Shown: positions 18,403 to 27,497, counted from the stretch's first letter. The stretch is DNA of 40,805 nucleotides from Christiangramia sp. (GCF_029937855.1 NZ_JAPYPC010000014.1:46098-86902); one strand, 5' to 3'. Notes: generated from the sequence alone by a model not told the origin. Program-made: numbers and translations.

Positions 18403-19596
18403 ATGCTGAATAAGGCACTGCTAGATCCTGAAGTTTTAAAGTTCATACAGGAAAATTTTAAAAAAGATCTTCCTTCCCTTATTTTAAAGGGAAGTCCGTT
18501 TAAGTATATTACAATTAAGGATCTGGCAATTCAATTAAAAGGATTGAAGATTGCCGAAAAGAAATTTCCGGAGCTATATCAAAATCCCAAAATCCTCTAT
18601 CCCCCAAAACTCAATCTGGAGCAAACGTCTTCTGAAATTACTGCTAAATATAAAGCTTCGCTTATTTCAGGAAAATATGGGATCGACCTTACCGGAGGTT
18701 TAGGGATCGACAGTTATTTTATTTCTCAAAATTTTAAACAATTTCAATATTGTGAACTGAATGGGGAGCTGGCAGAAATAGCCAAACATAATTTTAAAGC
18801 CTTAGGTGCTGATAACATTACAGTGAGTATCGGTGACGGACTTTCAATCCTGAACAATTTTAAAACAAATTTTGACTGGATCTATGCAGATCCTGCAAGA
18901 AGGAACGACCATGGTGGCAAGGTTTTTAAATTTGAAGACTGTGAGCCTAATATTCCTAAACATCTGGATTTAATTTTTAGTCGGTCGAACAACCTGATGC
19001 TGAAAAGCTCACCTCTTGTGGATATTACTGCCGGAATCAACGAATTAAAATTTGTTAAGGAAATTCATATTGTTGCGGTTAAAAATGAGGTAAAAGAATT
19101 GCTCTGGATCCTTGAAAAGGATTATAAGGAAAATCCCATAATCAAAACGATCAATTTTGAAAAGGATGAGGTTCAGGAATTTTCAGGTATGTATGCCAGT
19201 GAAGTCGATGATACGGAATTCAGCTTACCCAAAAGCTTTTTGTATGAACCAAACGCAGCTATGATGAAAAGTGCTTTGTTTGAACAACTTGCATTAAAAA
19301 CCAGGACGCAAAAGCTTCATCAGCATTCCCATTTATATACTTCAGAAAAGTTGCTGGAGTTTCCAGGTAGAAAATTTCAAGTATCTGATATTAAAGAATA
19401 TAAACCATCATACTTAAAAAAATACTTTAAGAATAAAAAAGCTAATATCACAACCCGAAATTTTCCTGATTCCGTAGAAAATATTAGAAAAAAATTCAAA
19501 ATTAAAGATGGAGGAACTGATTATATTTTCTTCACTACAAATAAGCATGAAGAGAAGATCGTTATTTTTTGTAAAAAAACTAATGATCCCGGGTAA
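18403..19596 (+). CDS. THUMP-like class I SAM-dependent methyltransferase
   Basis: 397 residues, 4 bp after the permease gene. The central Rossmann domain has GIDLTGGLGIDSYFIS (SAM loop), then CELNGELAEIAKHNFKALGA and the motif WIYADPARRND, where DPARR replaces the usual catalytic (D/N)PPY. The N-terminal helical part (FIQENFKKDLPSLILK and so on) and the C-terminal ferredoxin-like/THUMP-like part are typical of the Bacteroidetes proteins related to Porphyromonas PG_1098. Presumed nucleic-acid methyltransferase; the substrate is not known. It is the last gene of the plus-strand run, convergent with the pigment operon. Confidence 0.85.
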   Translation: MLNKALLDPEVLKFIQENFKKDLPSLILKGSPFKYITIKDLAIQLKGLKIAEKKFPELYQNPKILYPPKLNLEQTSSEITAKYKASLISGKYGIDLTGGLGIDSYFISQNFKQFQYCELNGELAEIAKHNFKALGADNITVSIGDGLSILNNFKTNFDWIYADPARRNDHGGKVFKFEDCEPNIPKHLDLIFSRSNNLMLKSSPLVDITAGINELKFVKEIHIVAVKNEVKELLWILEKDYKENPIIKTINFEKDEVQEFSGMYASEVDDTEFSLPKSFLYEPNAAMMKSALFEQLALKTRTQKLHQHSHLYTSEKLLEFPGRKFQVSDIKEYKPSYLKKYFKNKKANITTRNFPDSVENIRKKFKIKDGGTDYIFFTTNKHEEKIVIFCKKTNDPG

Positions 19597-19619
19597 AAAT
19601 GAGTTGCAAAAATATCTCT

Positions 19620-19650
19620 ATTACTTTTTTCCATTGATGAAAAAAGTAAT
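19620..19650. terminator. Perfect hairpin, probable bidirectional terminator
   Basis: ATTACTTTTTTC (19620-19631) pairs exactly with GAAAAAAGTAAT (19639-19650) around a 7-nt loop. T/A runs on both arms allow termination of both convergent transcripts. It lies 24 bp after the methyltransferase stop. Confidence 0.45.
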
Positions 19651-19695
19651 CAAAAAAATCTAGGCTTACGAAACTTTATCTAAATTTATCTTTCA

Positions 19696-19811
19696 CTGGC
19701 TAAATTTTAGGAACTCGCGAAAGTTTATTTTTCAAAGTAAAAATTTTAGATTCGCTCAAACAGCCTAAAATTTTACGCCAGTTTCACTTCAAATTTTACT
19801 ATAAACTTTCG
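19696..19811. repeat. Nested inverted repeats
   Basis: Outer pair: CGAAAGTTTAT (19718-19728) and ATAAACTTTCG (19801-19811), an exact inverted repeat of 11 bp. Second pair: CTGGCTAAATTTTAGG (19696-19711) and CCTAAAATTTTACGCCAG (19764-19781), complementary except for a few inserted bases. The two pairs interleave, so both cannot form fully at once. Confidence 0.5.
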
Positions 19812-19911
19812 GTATGCCATTAAAAGATGTACTACTTCAATTCAATAAAATCTCTGCCTGCTATTTAAATGTAGAATTACTCAATAATGAGTTTGTAAAT
19901 CATTCAATCTT

Positions 19912-21189
19912 CTAATATCTAAAGTCTCTGAAAACCACAGGTTTTCTACTCCCTTTTGTGAACTTCAGTTGTGTAATTTCTTCTGATTTAATAGTTTTAA
20001 TTTCCGGAGCAACATTAAGTTGTGATCTAAAATAATCTTTTAACTCATCCGTATCTTTAAAGGAATCAGGAACTATAACCTGAACCTGATCATTACCAAC
20101 TTCATCTAACCTGGCTTCAATCAAAAATGAATGAATCCTACCATAACTATTCAACACTTCAATAATATGCTGAGGATATAGACTGGTGCCCTTCAGCTTG
20201 ATCTTTTGTTGCTTTCTGCCAATTACAGGGCTTAATCTTCTCGTATTTCTTCCGCATTTACAGGTGGAATCATGATAGCTAAGTATATCACCGGTTGCGA
20301 ACCTTAAGAGCGGCATGGTTTGGCTACCTAATGGCGTGACCACTAATTCGCCGGTTTCACCAGGCTGAACATTCTTTCCATTTTCATCAAGAATTTCAGT
20401 GTAAATAAGATTTTCCTGAACGTGATTTCCCTTATGTTCAGGACACTCAGTAAAAGCAGTAGCCATTTCGGTGGAAGCATAGGTAGAAAAAAGTTCAATA
20501 TCCCATAATTCTTTGATCTTACGCCCCAAAGAATTTAGTTGAAAGTCTTGATCCCTCAATGGTTCACCAATGCAAATCGCAGCCTTTATGGAAGAATTTT
20601 CATAATCTATATGATGATCTTCAGCATACTGAATCATTTTTAATAAAAAAGACGGCACTGCGACCAGGTAATTTGGCTGAAACCTTTGAATACTTTCCCA
20701 TTGCAATTGAGGTAAACCACTACCTGTTCTTATAATTCCCGCGCCGAGTTTTCTTAAACCCAGAAAATAAGCCAGGCCGGCCATAAACCTCCTATCCAGC
20801 GTGGTAGTGATCTGAACTTTATCTGATTTCTTAACCCCGGCAAGCTTGAAAGATTGATATTCATTTTCTGCCAGCCGATTTAAATCTGCCTCATTCAGTG
20901 CAAAATTCACAGGATTTCCAAGCGTTCCGGAAGTAGTTACAAAATCGATAATATCGTCTTCAGGAACGGCGATAAAATCCTTATTGAATTGCTGTAGCTC
21001 CTCCTTCGTGGTCACAGGAATTTTATACAGATCATCAGGAGAGTTGATTTCTTCTAGCGAAATAGAATATTGCTTAAAAATTCTTTTATAATAAGGCGAA
21101 TTTTGAGAAATATATTCCAGTTGCTTTTTAAACAATCTCCATTGTTCCGCTTTTAAGTGTGCAGAATTTTTAAAGGATTCATCTCCCAT
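19912..21189 (-). CDS. Phenylacetate-CoA ligase-like acyl-activating enzyme (ANL superfamily)
   Basis: 425 residues, the PaaK size. The adenylation loop TTSGTLGNPVNF (TSGTLG at 86-91), the YASTEMA motif, GELVVTPLGSQTMPLLRFATGD and GRKQQKIKLKGTSLYPQHI are all in place; CKCGRN is the Cys pair common in PaaK relatives. It should adenylate a carboxylic acid and transfer it to CoA or ACP. As the last gene of the pigment operon, next to an Ntn-hydrolase gene by 1 bp, it probably activates 4-coumarate (the tyrosine ammonia-lyase product) or the finished polyene acid; the sequence does not say which. Equivalent ligases (ApeH-like) occur in aryl polyene clusters. Confidence 0.85.
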   Translation of the reverse strand: MGDESFKNSAHLKAEQWRLFKKQLEYISQNSPYYKRIFKQYSISLEEINSPDDLYKIPVTTKEELQQFNKDFIAVPEDDIIDFVTTSGTLGNPVNFALNEADLNRLAENEYQSFKLAGVKKSDKVQITTTLDRRFMAGLAYFLGLRKLGAGIIRTGSGLPQLQWESIQRFQPNYLVAVPSFLLKMIQYAEDHHIDYENSSIKAAICIGEPLRDQDFQLNSLGRKIKELWDIELFSTYASTEMATAFTECPEHKGNHVQENLIYTEILDENGKNVQPGETGELVVTPLGSQTMPLLRFATGDILSYHDSTCKCGRNTRRLSPVIGRKQQKIKLKGTSLYPQHIIEVLNSYGRIHSFLIEARLDEVGNDQVQVIVPDSFKDTDELKDYFRSQLNVAPEIKTIKSEEITQLKFTKGSRKPVVFRDFRY

Positions 21190-21190
21190 A

Positions 21191-22852
21191 TTATAATTTT
21201 CGATAACTTTTTTCGATCATTTTCTCGATCATTTCTACATCCGAAGCAGTGGTAACTTCTCTTTTCCCGGCTTGCTTAAAATGAATAATGGCATTATTAA
21301 AATCGGCATTACTAAAATATACTTTTCCGGCAAGAAACCAGGCTTCCCAAAAATCTGGATTTAGATTCACTAATCTTTCTGCCGATGCTTCTGGAACCGC
21401 AATTTTATTTGATAATTGCTCTTTTACCTGTATTTCAAGTTTTCGAAATTCTTCATATTCCTGAAATTTTTTAGTGTGAATAAAATCACTTTCCGCTATA
21501 TTTTCTTCAGTAACAGCAACAGATTTATCTATGATTCCGTATTGAAACTTAGAGAAAGCATCCTCCAGGTCATAGGCGACAAATTCACCCATTTGATAAG
21601 GATTGGAAGAAACCCATACTTTCCTTTCCTTCGGCTTAAAAATAATCCCATGATGAGCCAGAAGCTGGTTGATCGCTTTCTCATTGCCATAGCCAATTTT
21701 TTTATCCTCCAGCCCTTTCATATTTCGCAATACGGCCACAGCTTTCTCCGGATTTAGCTTTTCGGCTTTAGAGATCAGCTCCTGCATCCTGTTATAACGA
21801 TATTTGGAGTGGCTTTCTTTAATAGTTCGTAAGTTCCGCTTATCTCTTTTATAGGCTTCACTTTGAAAGTGATTACTGCAAATTAGCTGGTTAGAATTCT
21901 GAACTTCAAATACTCCAAAATTGGTCGGAGAAACTTCAATTAAAATCGTTTTACGTTCATCACCGCTTCCTACCATTATAGATTCTGAAACAAAAACCTC
22001 CCTTTTTTTGGCAATTTCAATCGCTTCAGCAGTGCTACCGGCATATTGTAAAATCTCTCTTGCCACCAGACTGATTGGAGTTTTCGCCAGAAGCGGCATT
22101 TTAGATTTTCCTGCATTAATGGTAACCGTAATTCCTTTTTCGTTCATGCCGCTAACCGCACCAATGAATCCGCCCCAGGTGTACATCATAAATTTATGTC
22201 CCTGATCTGGATTCACAAAAGCAGCAATTTTCTGTTCTCCAAAATCATCTCCTGCATAAAAGTCAAAATTTCTTCCTAGCAGTAACTCCCCATCCTCAGT
22301 TTTAGAATCCCAGGCAGCAAAAGAAGTACAACCCACCAGCATAAGATCCTGCAAAGCGTGACCAATATCATGGGCTCCGTGAAAATATAGCATTCTAATA
22401 TAAGCCGGGGCAAAGTCTTCATAGCGTTTTAACCCATATCGGGAAACGCCATAGATCTCTGTTTTAAATTCTTCTGGGACGTGTAAATACATTTTTCTAT
22501 TGAACCAGGAAACAACAGATTTTAAAAATCCCCTATAGTTTTCAGAAGGCACCATCTCCTGAAGTTTATCCATAAAAGCAATTTCCTGATGATGAATAAG
22601 CTCCCGGGTTAAACTTCCGTTGGCCACACCCCTTTCTAAAGCGTCTCCTTCCAGGTAAAGCTCCCAAATTCCCTGCTCATTTTGATAAAGCTGATTATTT
22701 CCCAAACTGTAAAAAGAATCATGATGTTTTATCCTTGTGGTATCAATTTTTTCAATTCCTGAAATATCCGGTCTTTGCTCCATAGATCTCTTTACCCCGC
22801 AAGAAGCAAGGCAAAAAAAGATGATTACTAAAAGGAGGCACCTTAATTTCAT
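21191..22852 (-). CDS. Lipoprotein Ntn-hydrolase, C45 acyltransferase/peptidase family
   Basis: 553 residues. The N-terminus is a lipoprotein signal: LLLVIIFF, then LASC with the lipidated Cys18. The catalytic segment GCTSFAAWDS places Cys175 as the expected autoproteolytic nucleophile of the acyl-CoA:6-aminopenicillanate acyltransferase (C45) family, followed by LLGRNFDFYAGD and FIGAVSGMNEKGITVTINAG. Around 500-545 there is a TPR-like helical hairpin (FWEAWFLAGKVYFSNADFNNAI). The 157 residues between lipobox and Cys175 exceed the usual propeptide. It would act outside the cytoplasm on a membrane, cleaving or forming an amide/ester. In this operon a role in joining the polyene acyl group to an outer-membrane partner is plausible but inferred. 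Confidence 0.8.
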   Translation of the reverse strand: MKLRCLLLVIIFFCLASCGVKRSMEQRPDISGIEKIDTTRIKHHDSFYSLGNNQLYQNEQGIWELYLEGDALERGVANGSLTRELIHHQEIAFMDKLQEMVPSENYRGFLKSVVSWFNRKMYLHVPEEFKTEIYGVSRYGLKRYEDFAPAYIRMLYFHGAHDIGHALQDLMLVGCTSFAAWDSKTEDGELLLGRNFDFYAGDDFGEQKIAAFVNPDQGHKFMMYTWGGFIGAVSGMNEKGITVTINAGKSKMPLLAKTPISLVAREILQYAGSTAEAIEIAKKREVFVSESIMVGSGDERKTILIEVSPTNFGVFEVQNSNQLICSNHFQSEAYKRDKRNLRTIKESHSKYRYNRMQELISKAEKLNPEKAVAVLRNMKGLEDKKIGYGNEKAINQLLAHHGIIFKPKERKVWVSSNPYQMGEFVAYDLEDAFSKFQYGIIDKSVAVTEENIAESDFIHTKKFQEYEEFRKLEIQVKEQLSNKIAVPEASAERLVNLNPDFWEAWFLAGKVYFSNADFNNAIIHFKQAGKREVTTASDVEMIEKMIEKSYRKL

Positions 22853-25837
22853 TTATTCAGCTTTTTTTAGCACCAGAATATTATTTTGCCTGTAAATAAT
22901 TTCAAAGTTTTGATCCAGCAGCCATCTGTTAGGAAATTCGGAATCTATAAAAATCACCTTTTCTGCGTTTTTACTAATAAGTTGCTTCAATAGTTTTTCC
23001 TCCTGAAAATTCCCGTAGATCACATAAACCTTCGTTCCGGGCAATTCTTCAGGAAGATCATAAAAAGAAATATCTGCGGAATTAGTGCGTGCTGTATTTC
23101 TGGCAATATGGAGCGCTTCGGTATCGGCCTCGAAAGCCTGGATTTTGGAAGATCCAAATTTATAGGATAAAAATAGGGGAATGATGCCGTAACCCGAATT
23201 GATTACGCTGATAGTTTCACCATTTTCAATATATCTGCTTATACGTAAATTCTTTTCTTTTATAATTCTGAATCTGCTCTTTATGTGCGGATAGATTTTT
23301 TTATAGCGGTAATTATCCAGCACTGCACGTTTCCTATATAATCTTTCACTTTGAGTAATCCTTCCTTTGAAATCACCAAGCTTCCGAAGGTACAAAGGCG
23401 ATTTTCCTGCCTGTACCCTATTTAAAACGAACTTTCTGAAGATTGCCCGTTGCAATACAAAACTTACAAAAACTGCCGTAATTACCCCGATTATAGAAAC
23501 AATGGAAACAGATCTTAAAGCGGGATGTTGGGCGAATATCAAAGCTCCCATTCCAAGTAAAGTGGTAATAACTGAAATTAAAATAGAGGTTTGATAGGTT
23601 TTTAAATCATACTTTCCGGTTTCATATTCGTTCAAACAGGCATTGGTAATAAAAATACTGTAATCCAGACCCAAACCAAAAATAAAAGTAGATATGATGA
23701 TATTCAAAATATTGAAATCAATATTAAAAACAGCCATTATTCCTAAAGCACAAATCCAGGTAACCGCGATAGGCAATAATGTAAAAAGGCTAATTTCCAG
23801 ATTTCGATAAGAGATAAATAAGATTATAAATACGGCCAGAACAGAGATGAGGATCAATTTATTAAAATCGGCTTTTAAATTCCCCAGGAAATTCTGATTC
23901 ATCGCTTTACGGTCTAAAGTAAAGACTCCTGGTTCATCCTTAAAATAAGAAACAAATTCATCGGCTTTGTCTTCACCTAAATTTACCGTGCTGGTCACAG
24001 TAGCAAGGTCTTCTCCTTCCGAAATAAAATCATCTAAATAAATAGAACCAGCATTCTTATAATCATTAAGGCCAATGGTTCCAAAATTGCTTCCAAGCTG
24101 ATTATAAAATCTACTGAAGGTTTCTTCCCTAAATCCATATTCCTGTGAAATATTAATAAGATTGGTTTCCAGACTATCAATTTTTGGAGGGGTCCAGAAA
24201 GAATTCCAGTTTTCAATCTTTTCATTTTGGGTGTTGGTAGAATGAATCACTCCGCCTATACTGCTGAAATTTTGTATGAGACCCTTATCCTCAAATTCCC
24301 TAAGTTGATTATATAACCTGCTGTTTTGCTGTAGTGCTTCGTCTACCGTGTTCCCAAATGCGACCATATAAACCCTCTTTCCCGACCTGCCGGCAAGATC
24401 TTCTACCCTTTCTTCTACTTTTTTAATTTCAGAAGGTTGATAATTTAAAGTGGAGAGATCATTATTAAATTCAACTTTATTAAAAAAGAATACAGAAATT
24501 ACTAATACCAACACCACTCCAATCAGCAAAGGCTTTAAGCGGGAATAGTCTATCGCCGCCAGTTTATCAAGAAAAGTGGTTTTATTAGCTTTTTCAGTAC
24601 CGGGTTTGTAGAATAACGGAATCGTGACTAATGCAAAGACTGAAGAAAGCAGCACACTTATTGCCGCAAAAATACCCAAATCATTCAGCGCTTCACTTTT
24701 AACGAAGATGAGGCACAAAAAAGCGACAGCAGTAGTGACACTGCTCATTAAAATGGGCTTCGTAATATCTTTATATAACTGATTTACTTCCCGGTTATTT
24801 CTGAAGTGAGTTAAGATATGCAGCGAATAATCCAGGGTGACACCCAGTAAAATTGCCCCAATTCCCAGCGAAATCGCTGAAATAGAACCTTTAAAAATGC
24901 TCAATATAGCGATTGCGGAAATTCCCGCCAGAAGACTGGGTAGAAACAATAAAACGGGAACATAGATTTTTCGATAAAAAAAGATAAGCAAAAGTAAAAG
25001 AAGGCTTATTGCTATTCCCATAGTAAGCTGAATATCCTTTTTTATTCGGTTGGCATTTGCCAGGGAATAGAGCACACCACCGAAAAAGCTTGCACCTACA
25101 GATGTATATTTAGCATTTAAATTCTGGACTGTTTCCTGAAGGGAATTGATAAATTTTTCATTGTTATTGGTTTCGGAAGCAGGATAGACCGGCTCTAAAA
25201 AAAGAATAATATGCTGCCTGTCTTTGGTAGCCAGGTAATTATTGTAAATACTAAAATTATCGCCAATCTGTAATTCCCTAAGTTTTTCCAGTCCGAGATT
25301 TGTAAAATTTAAAGGATCACTTAAAAAATAATCTTTAGTAACAAAACCAGTAGGCGACATTAATTGCCTGTAACCAGATTTAATACTTCTCTCAATACTA
25401 TCGGTAGCCAGGCGATCCTGAATTTTAAGATAATCGTCTTCATGTAAGAAAATCGGTAAATTCTCATACACAAAATTGTAGACCTGTTTAATATCTTTTT
25501 CAGGAACTTTCCCTTTTATCTCAACTATATAATCTGAGTAATCTTCTGTGAGGATTTGGGTTAATTCGTTGGCATATTGGACCAGCGAATCTGGATCTAC
25601 TTCCTCAGACTCTGCAGAAATACTTAGAATTATTTTATCTGAAAAATCTGCTTCCTTTATGATCTGTTTCAGTAATTCCTGCTTTTCTCCGGCAGGAATT
25701 AAACTGGTAATATCTTCTTCTAAATCAATATTCCAGGCAAAAAAAGAAATAAGAATCGTATATAGAAATAGAATAGAAAAACCAATTGCTTTGTGGTTTT
25801 TCAGGTAATGATGAATATTAAAAAAGGTTTTATGCAT
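22853..25837 (-). CDS. MMPL/RND exporter fused to a C-terminal methyltransferase-like domain
   Basis: 994 residues. Residues 1-800 are an RND/MMPL transporter: one N-terminal helix (IGFSILFLYTILISFFAW), a periplasmic loop, five helices (about 265-410), a second loop and a second helix group (about 660-800), with the duplicated topology complete. Residues 801-865 are a basic linker, and 865-994 form a Rossmann domain (VINSGYGIIPLFL, IQAFEADTEALHIARNTART, VIFIDSEFP). Its SAM loop is SGYG rather than the usual GxGxG, so activity is uncertain. In other Bacteroidetes a lysophospholipid acyltransferase domain lies between these two parts; here it is missing and an acyltransferase is a separate gene (33976-34854). 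Likely exports the polyene lipid. Stop and 5' neighbour overlap one base at 25837. Confidence 0.85.
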   Translation of the reverse strand: MHKTFFNIHHYLKNHKAIGFSILFLYTILISFFAWNIDLEEDITSLIPAGEKQELLKQIIKEADFSDKIILSISAESEEVDPDSLVQYANELTQILTEDYSDYIVEIKGKVPEKDIKQVYNFVYENLPIFLHEDDYLKIQDRLATDSIERSIKSGYRQLMSPTGFVTKDYFLSDPLNFTNLGLEKLRELQIGDNFSIYNNYLATKDRQHIILFLEPVYPASETNNNEKFINSLQETVQNLNAKYTSVGASFFGGVLYSLANANRIKKDIQLTMGIAISLLLLLLIFFYRKIYVPVLLFLPSLLAGISAIAILSIFKGSISAISLGIGAILLGVTLDYSLHILTHFRNNREVNQLYKDITKPILMSSVTTAVAFLCLIFVKSEALNDLGIFAAISVLLSSVFALVTIPLFYKPGTEKANKTTFLDKLAAIDYSRLKPLLIGVVLVLVISVFFFNKVEFNNDLSTLNYQPSEIKKVEERVEDLAGRSGKRVYMVAFGNTVDEALQQNSRLYNQLREFEDKGLIQNFSSIGGVIHSTNTQNEKIENWNSFWTPPKIDSLETNLINISQEYGFREETFSRFYNQLGSNFGTIGLNDYKNAGSIYLDDFISEGEDLATVTSTVNLGEDKADEFVSYFKDEPGVFTLDRKAMNQNFLGNLKADFNKLILISVLAVFIILFISYRNLEISLFTLLPIAVTWICALGIMAVFNIDFNILNIIISTFIFGLGLDYSIFITNACLNEYETGKYDLKTYQTSILISVITTLLGMGALIFAQHPALRSVSIVSIIGVITAVFVSFVLQRAIFRKFVLNRVQAGKSPLYLRKLGDFKGRITQSERLYRKRAVLDNYRYKKIYPHIKSRFRIIKEKNLRISRYIENGETISVINSGYGIIPLFLSYKFGSSKIQAFEADTEALHIARNTARTNSADISFYDLPEELPGTKVYVIYGNFQEEKLLKQLISKNAEKVIFIDSEFPNRWLLDQNFEIIYRQNNILVLKKAE

Positions 25838-27042
25838 TAAGGTTTTATCACCTGCTTTTGGTTAGATACCGAAAATAAAAAATAAAAGACAATCCAGAGA
25901 CTAACAGCAAGAACAATTGCAAGGGCAAAACTACCCATAATATATTGCCAAAGGCCTAAAAAAATATCGGCTCCATTATCGAATTTCTGAAGTTTAAGAC
26001 CCCAATCAAAACCATTTCCGGTAATCAATGAACCTGCCTGATAGCTTGCGTAGATGATAAATGGAATAAAAGGCGGTATGCTTATATTGGAGAATAAAAA
26101 GGCTATAACCTTATTTAACTTGAAAACTGCAGCGAGAGTAAATACCAGAAGTGTATGAATTCCCCAAAATGGTGAAATTCCTACAAATATTCCCAGGGCT
26201 ATGGCAGCTGCTTTTTTATGTGGAGGTTCCTGGCTTTTAATAATATCTTCTTTCCAGAATTTTTTAAAACCTTTATTTTTAAAATCCTGGTATTTATTTC
26301 TTGGATGTATATAGAAAAAACTAACCAGTACAAACCACATATAAAGCAGGACGATCCTTACAATGTCCCAAAAAGGCCTGAAATGGGTTACTCTCTTCCC
26401 TTCCTGGTATAAAACTTTAATTGGTATATTCTTTACTTCTGCCTTTTTCCACGCAGCTTTTACCAGTACTTCAATTTCCAACTCAAACTTCCAGGTAATA
26501 AGCCTCAGCGAATTAGTAAGTTTTACAGGATATAACCTATAACCACTTTGTGTATCATTCAATTCAATACCCGTAACCACTAAAAACCAAAAGTTCGAAA
26601 ACCGGTTGCCTTTGCTACTTTTTCCAGGGATCCCATCGCGTCCCATATTTCTGTCTCCAACCAGCAAAATTTCAGGATCAGATTCTTTTCTGCCTTCTAA
26701 TTCAGTTAAAAAAACATCGAGATCATCAGGGTAATGCTGACCGTCAGAATCTATGGTTATGGCGTAATCATACCCTAAATTTTCAGCCAGCCGGAAACCG
26801 GTTTTTAATGCCATTCCCTTTCCTTTATTCTCCGGATGGGTTTTTATATAAAAATCTTGATGCTGAGCAAGAATTTCAGGGGTAGCATCTGTAGAACCAT
26901 CATTTATGATGATGAGGTTATTCGTGTAGAGTTTAAGATCGGTTAGAAAATGATCAAGGGAATGTGCATTGTTATACGTAGGTACAATCACGCAACAATT
27001 AAGATCCTCAAATCTTTTTTGAAAAACCGGCTCTTTTTTCAC
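25837..27042 (-). CDS. GT2 glycosyltransferase-DUF2062 fusion
   Basis: 401 residues. The N-terminal 230 residues are a GT2/GT-A domain of the dolichyl-phosphate-mannose-synthase type: VIVPTYNNAHSL, LIIINDGSTDATPEIL, GKGMALKTGF, ITIDSDGQHYPDD and an NDTQSGYRLYP segment. After a membrane helix (IVRIVLLYMWFVLVSFFYI) comes a DUF2062 membrane domain (AAAIALGIFVGISPFWGIHTLL, then SNISIPPFIPFIIY) with further helices. It would move a sugar onto a membrane lipid. Such fusions recur in aryl polyene/flexirubin clusters. It is separated from the upstream dehydratase by 62 bp and has a promoter-like sequence there (27060-27088), so it may also be expressed as a sub-operon with the exporter, hydrolase and ligase. 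Confidence 0.85.
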   Translation of the reverse strand: MKKEPVFQKRFEDLNCCVIVPTYNNAHSLDHFLTDLKLYTNNLIIINDGSTDATPEILAQHQDFYIKTHPENKGKGMALKTGFRLAENLGYDYAITIDSDGQHYPDDLDVFLTELEGRKESDPEILLVGDRNMGRDGIPGKSSKGNRFSNFWFLVVTGIELNDTQSGYRLYPVKLTNSLRLITWKFELEIEVLVKAAWKKAEVKNIPIKVLYQEGKRVTHFRPFWDIVRIVLLYMWFVLVSFFYIHPRNKYQDFKNKGFKKFWKEDIIKSQEPPHKKAAAIALGIFVGISPFWGIHTLLVFTLAAVFKLNKVIAFLFSNISIPPFIPFIIYASYQAGSLITGNGFDWGLKLQKFDNGADIFLGLWQYIMGSFALAIVLAVSLWIVFYFLFSVSNQKQVIKP

Positions 27043-27059
27043 AAGGAAATCGTTTCCTG

Positions 27060-27088
27060 CAAAAGTATTATTTATTCAGGAAGCACAA
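27060..27088 (-). promoter_or_regulatory. Possible internal promoter before the GT2-DUF2062 gene
   Basis: On the minus strand: TTG at 27088-27086, 18-nt spacer, TACTTTTG at 27067-27060. It fills the only clear gap (62 bp) in the pigment operon; transcription would start about 10 nt before the ATG at 27042. Confidence 0.45.
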
Positions 27089-27104
27089 TAACGGTTTTGA
27101 AGAA

Positions 27105-27470
27105 TTAGGAAGCTTTATAAAGGGAATTGATCTTTAGAACTATACCCTTTTTATTCTTCGCAATACCTTTAAGCTTTATGAATTCACCAGTCTCATTTAA
27201 TTGAGAGTCCAGGATTAATTCATTATCTTCTGTAGGATCAAAAACAGCAGTGAATTTCACATTATCTGCCCTTACTAATTGAAGTTTTTTATCAAAGATT
27301 CTCTCTGCCTCCTCTTTAAACAATTGCATTAGAACAACCCCTGGAGTTACCGGTCTTCCAGGAAAATGGCCTTTATAGATCTCATGATCTTTATTAACTT
27401 TAAGTGTAGTCACTGCGTGGTCACCCGCAAGGGCAGTATTGGAAACCTGGTACAAACTGTCTAAAATCAT
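27105..27470 (-). CDS. FabZ/ApeI-like hotdog dehydratase subunit lacking the catalytic Glu
   Basis: 121 residues, a single hotdog domain. The FabZ-type segment GHFPGRPVTPGVVLMQL contains the catalytic His35, but the acidic residue that FabZ has exactly 14 positions later (His49/Glu63 in FabZ) is Gln49 here. It is therefore unlikely to be a self-sufficient dehydratase. The partner encoded at 33524-33973 has the opposite pattern (Glu kept, His missing), suggesting a heterodimer with a shared active site, like the ApeI:ApeP pair reported for enterobacterial aryl polyene systems. It would remove water from the 3-hydroxyacyl-ACP in each extension round. Confidence 0.8.
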   Translation of the reverse strand: MILDSLYQVSNTALAGDHAVTTLKVNKDHEIYKGHFPGRPVTPGVVLMQLFKEEAERIFDKKLQLVRADNVKFTAVFDPTEDNELILDSQLNETGEFIKLKGIAKNKKGIVLKINSLYKAS

Positions 27471-27497
27471 AAATTATATTTGGCAGGTCAAGATAGC

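Larger units (their letters stand above)
19597..19911. other. 315-bp gene-free, palindrome-rich interval between convergent units
   Basis: No credible reading frame. It separates the convergent methyltransferase and acyl-ligase genes. It holds a perfect 12-bp hairpin (19620-19650) and two nested longer-range inverted repeats (19696-19711 with 19764-19781; 19718-19728 with 19801-19811). The composition and repeated AAATTTTA/TAAAATTT blocks look like a repeated intergenic element rather than ordinary spacer. Confidence 0.6.
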
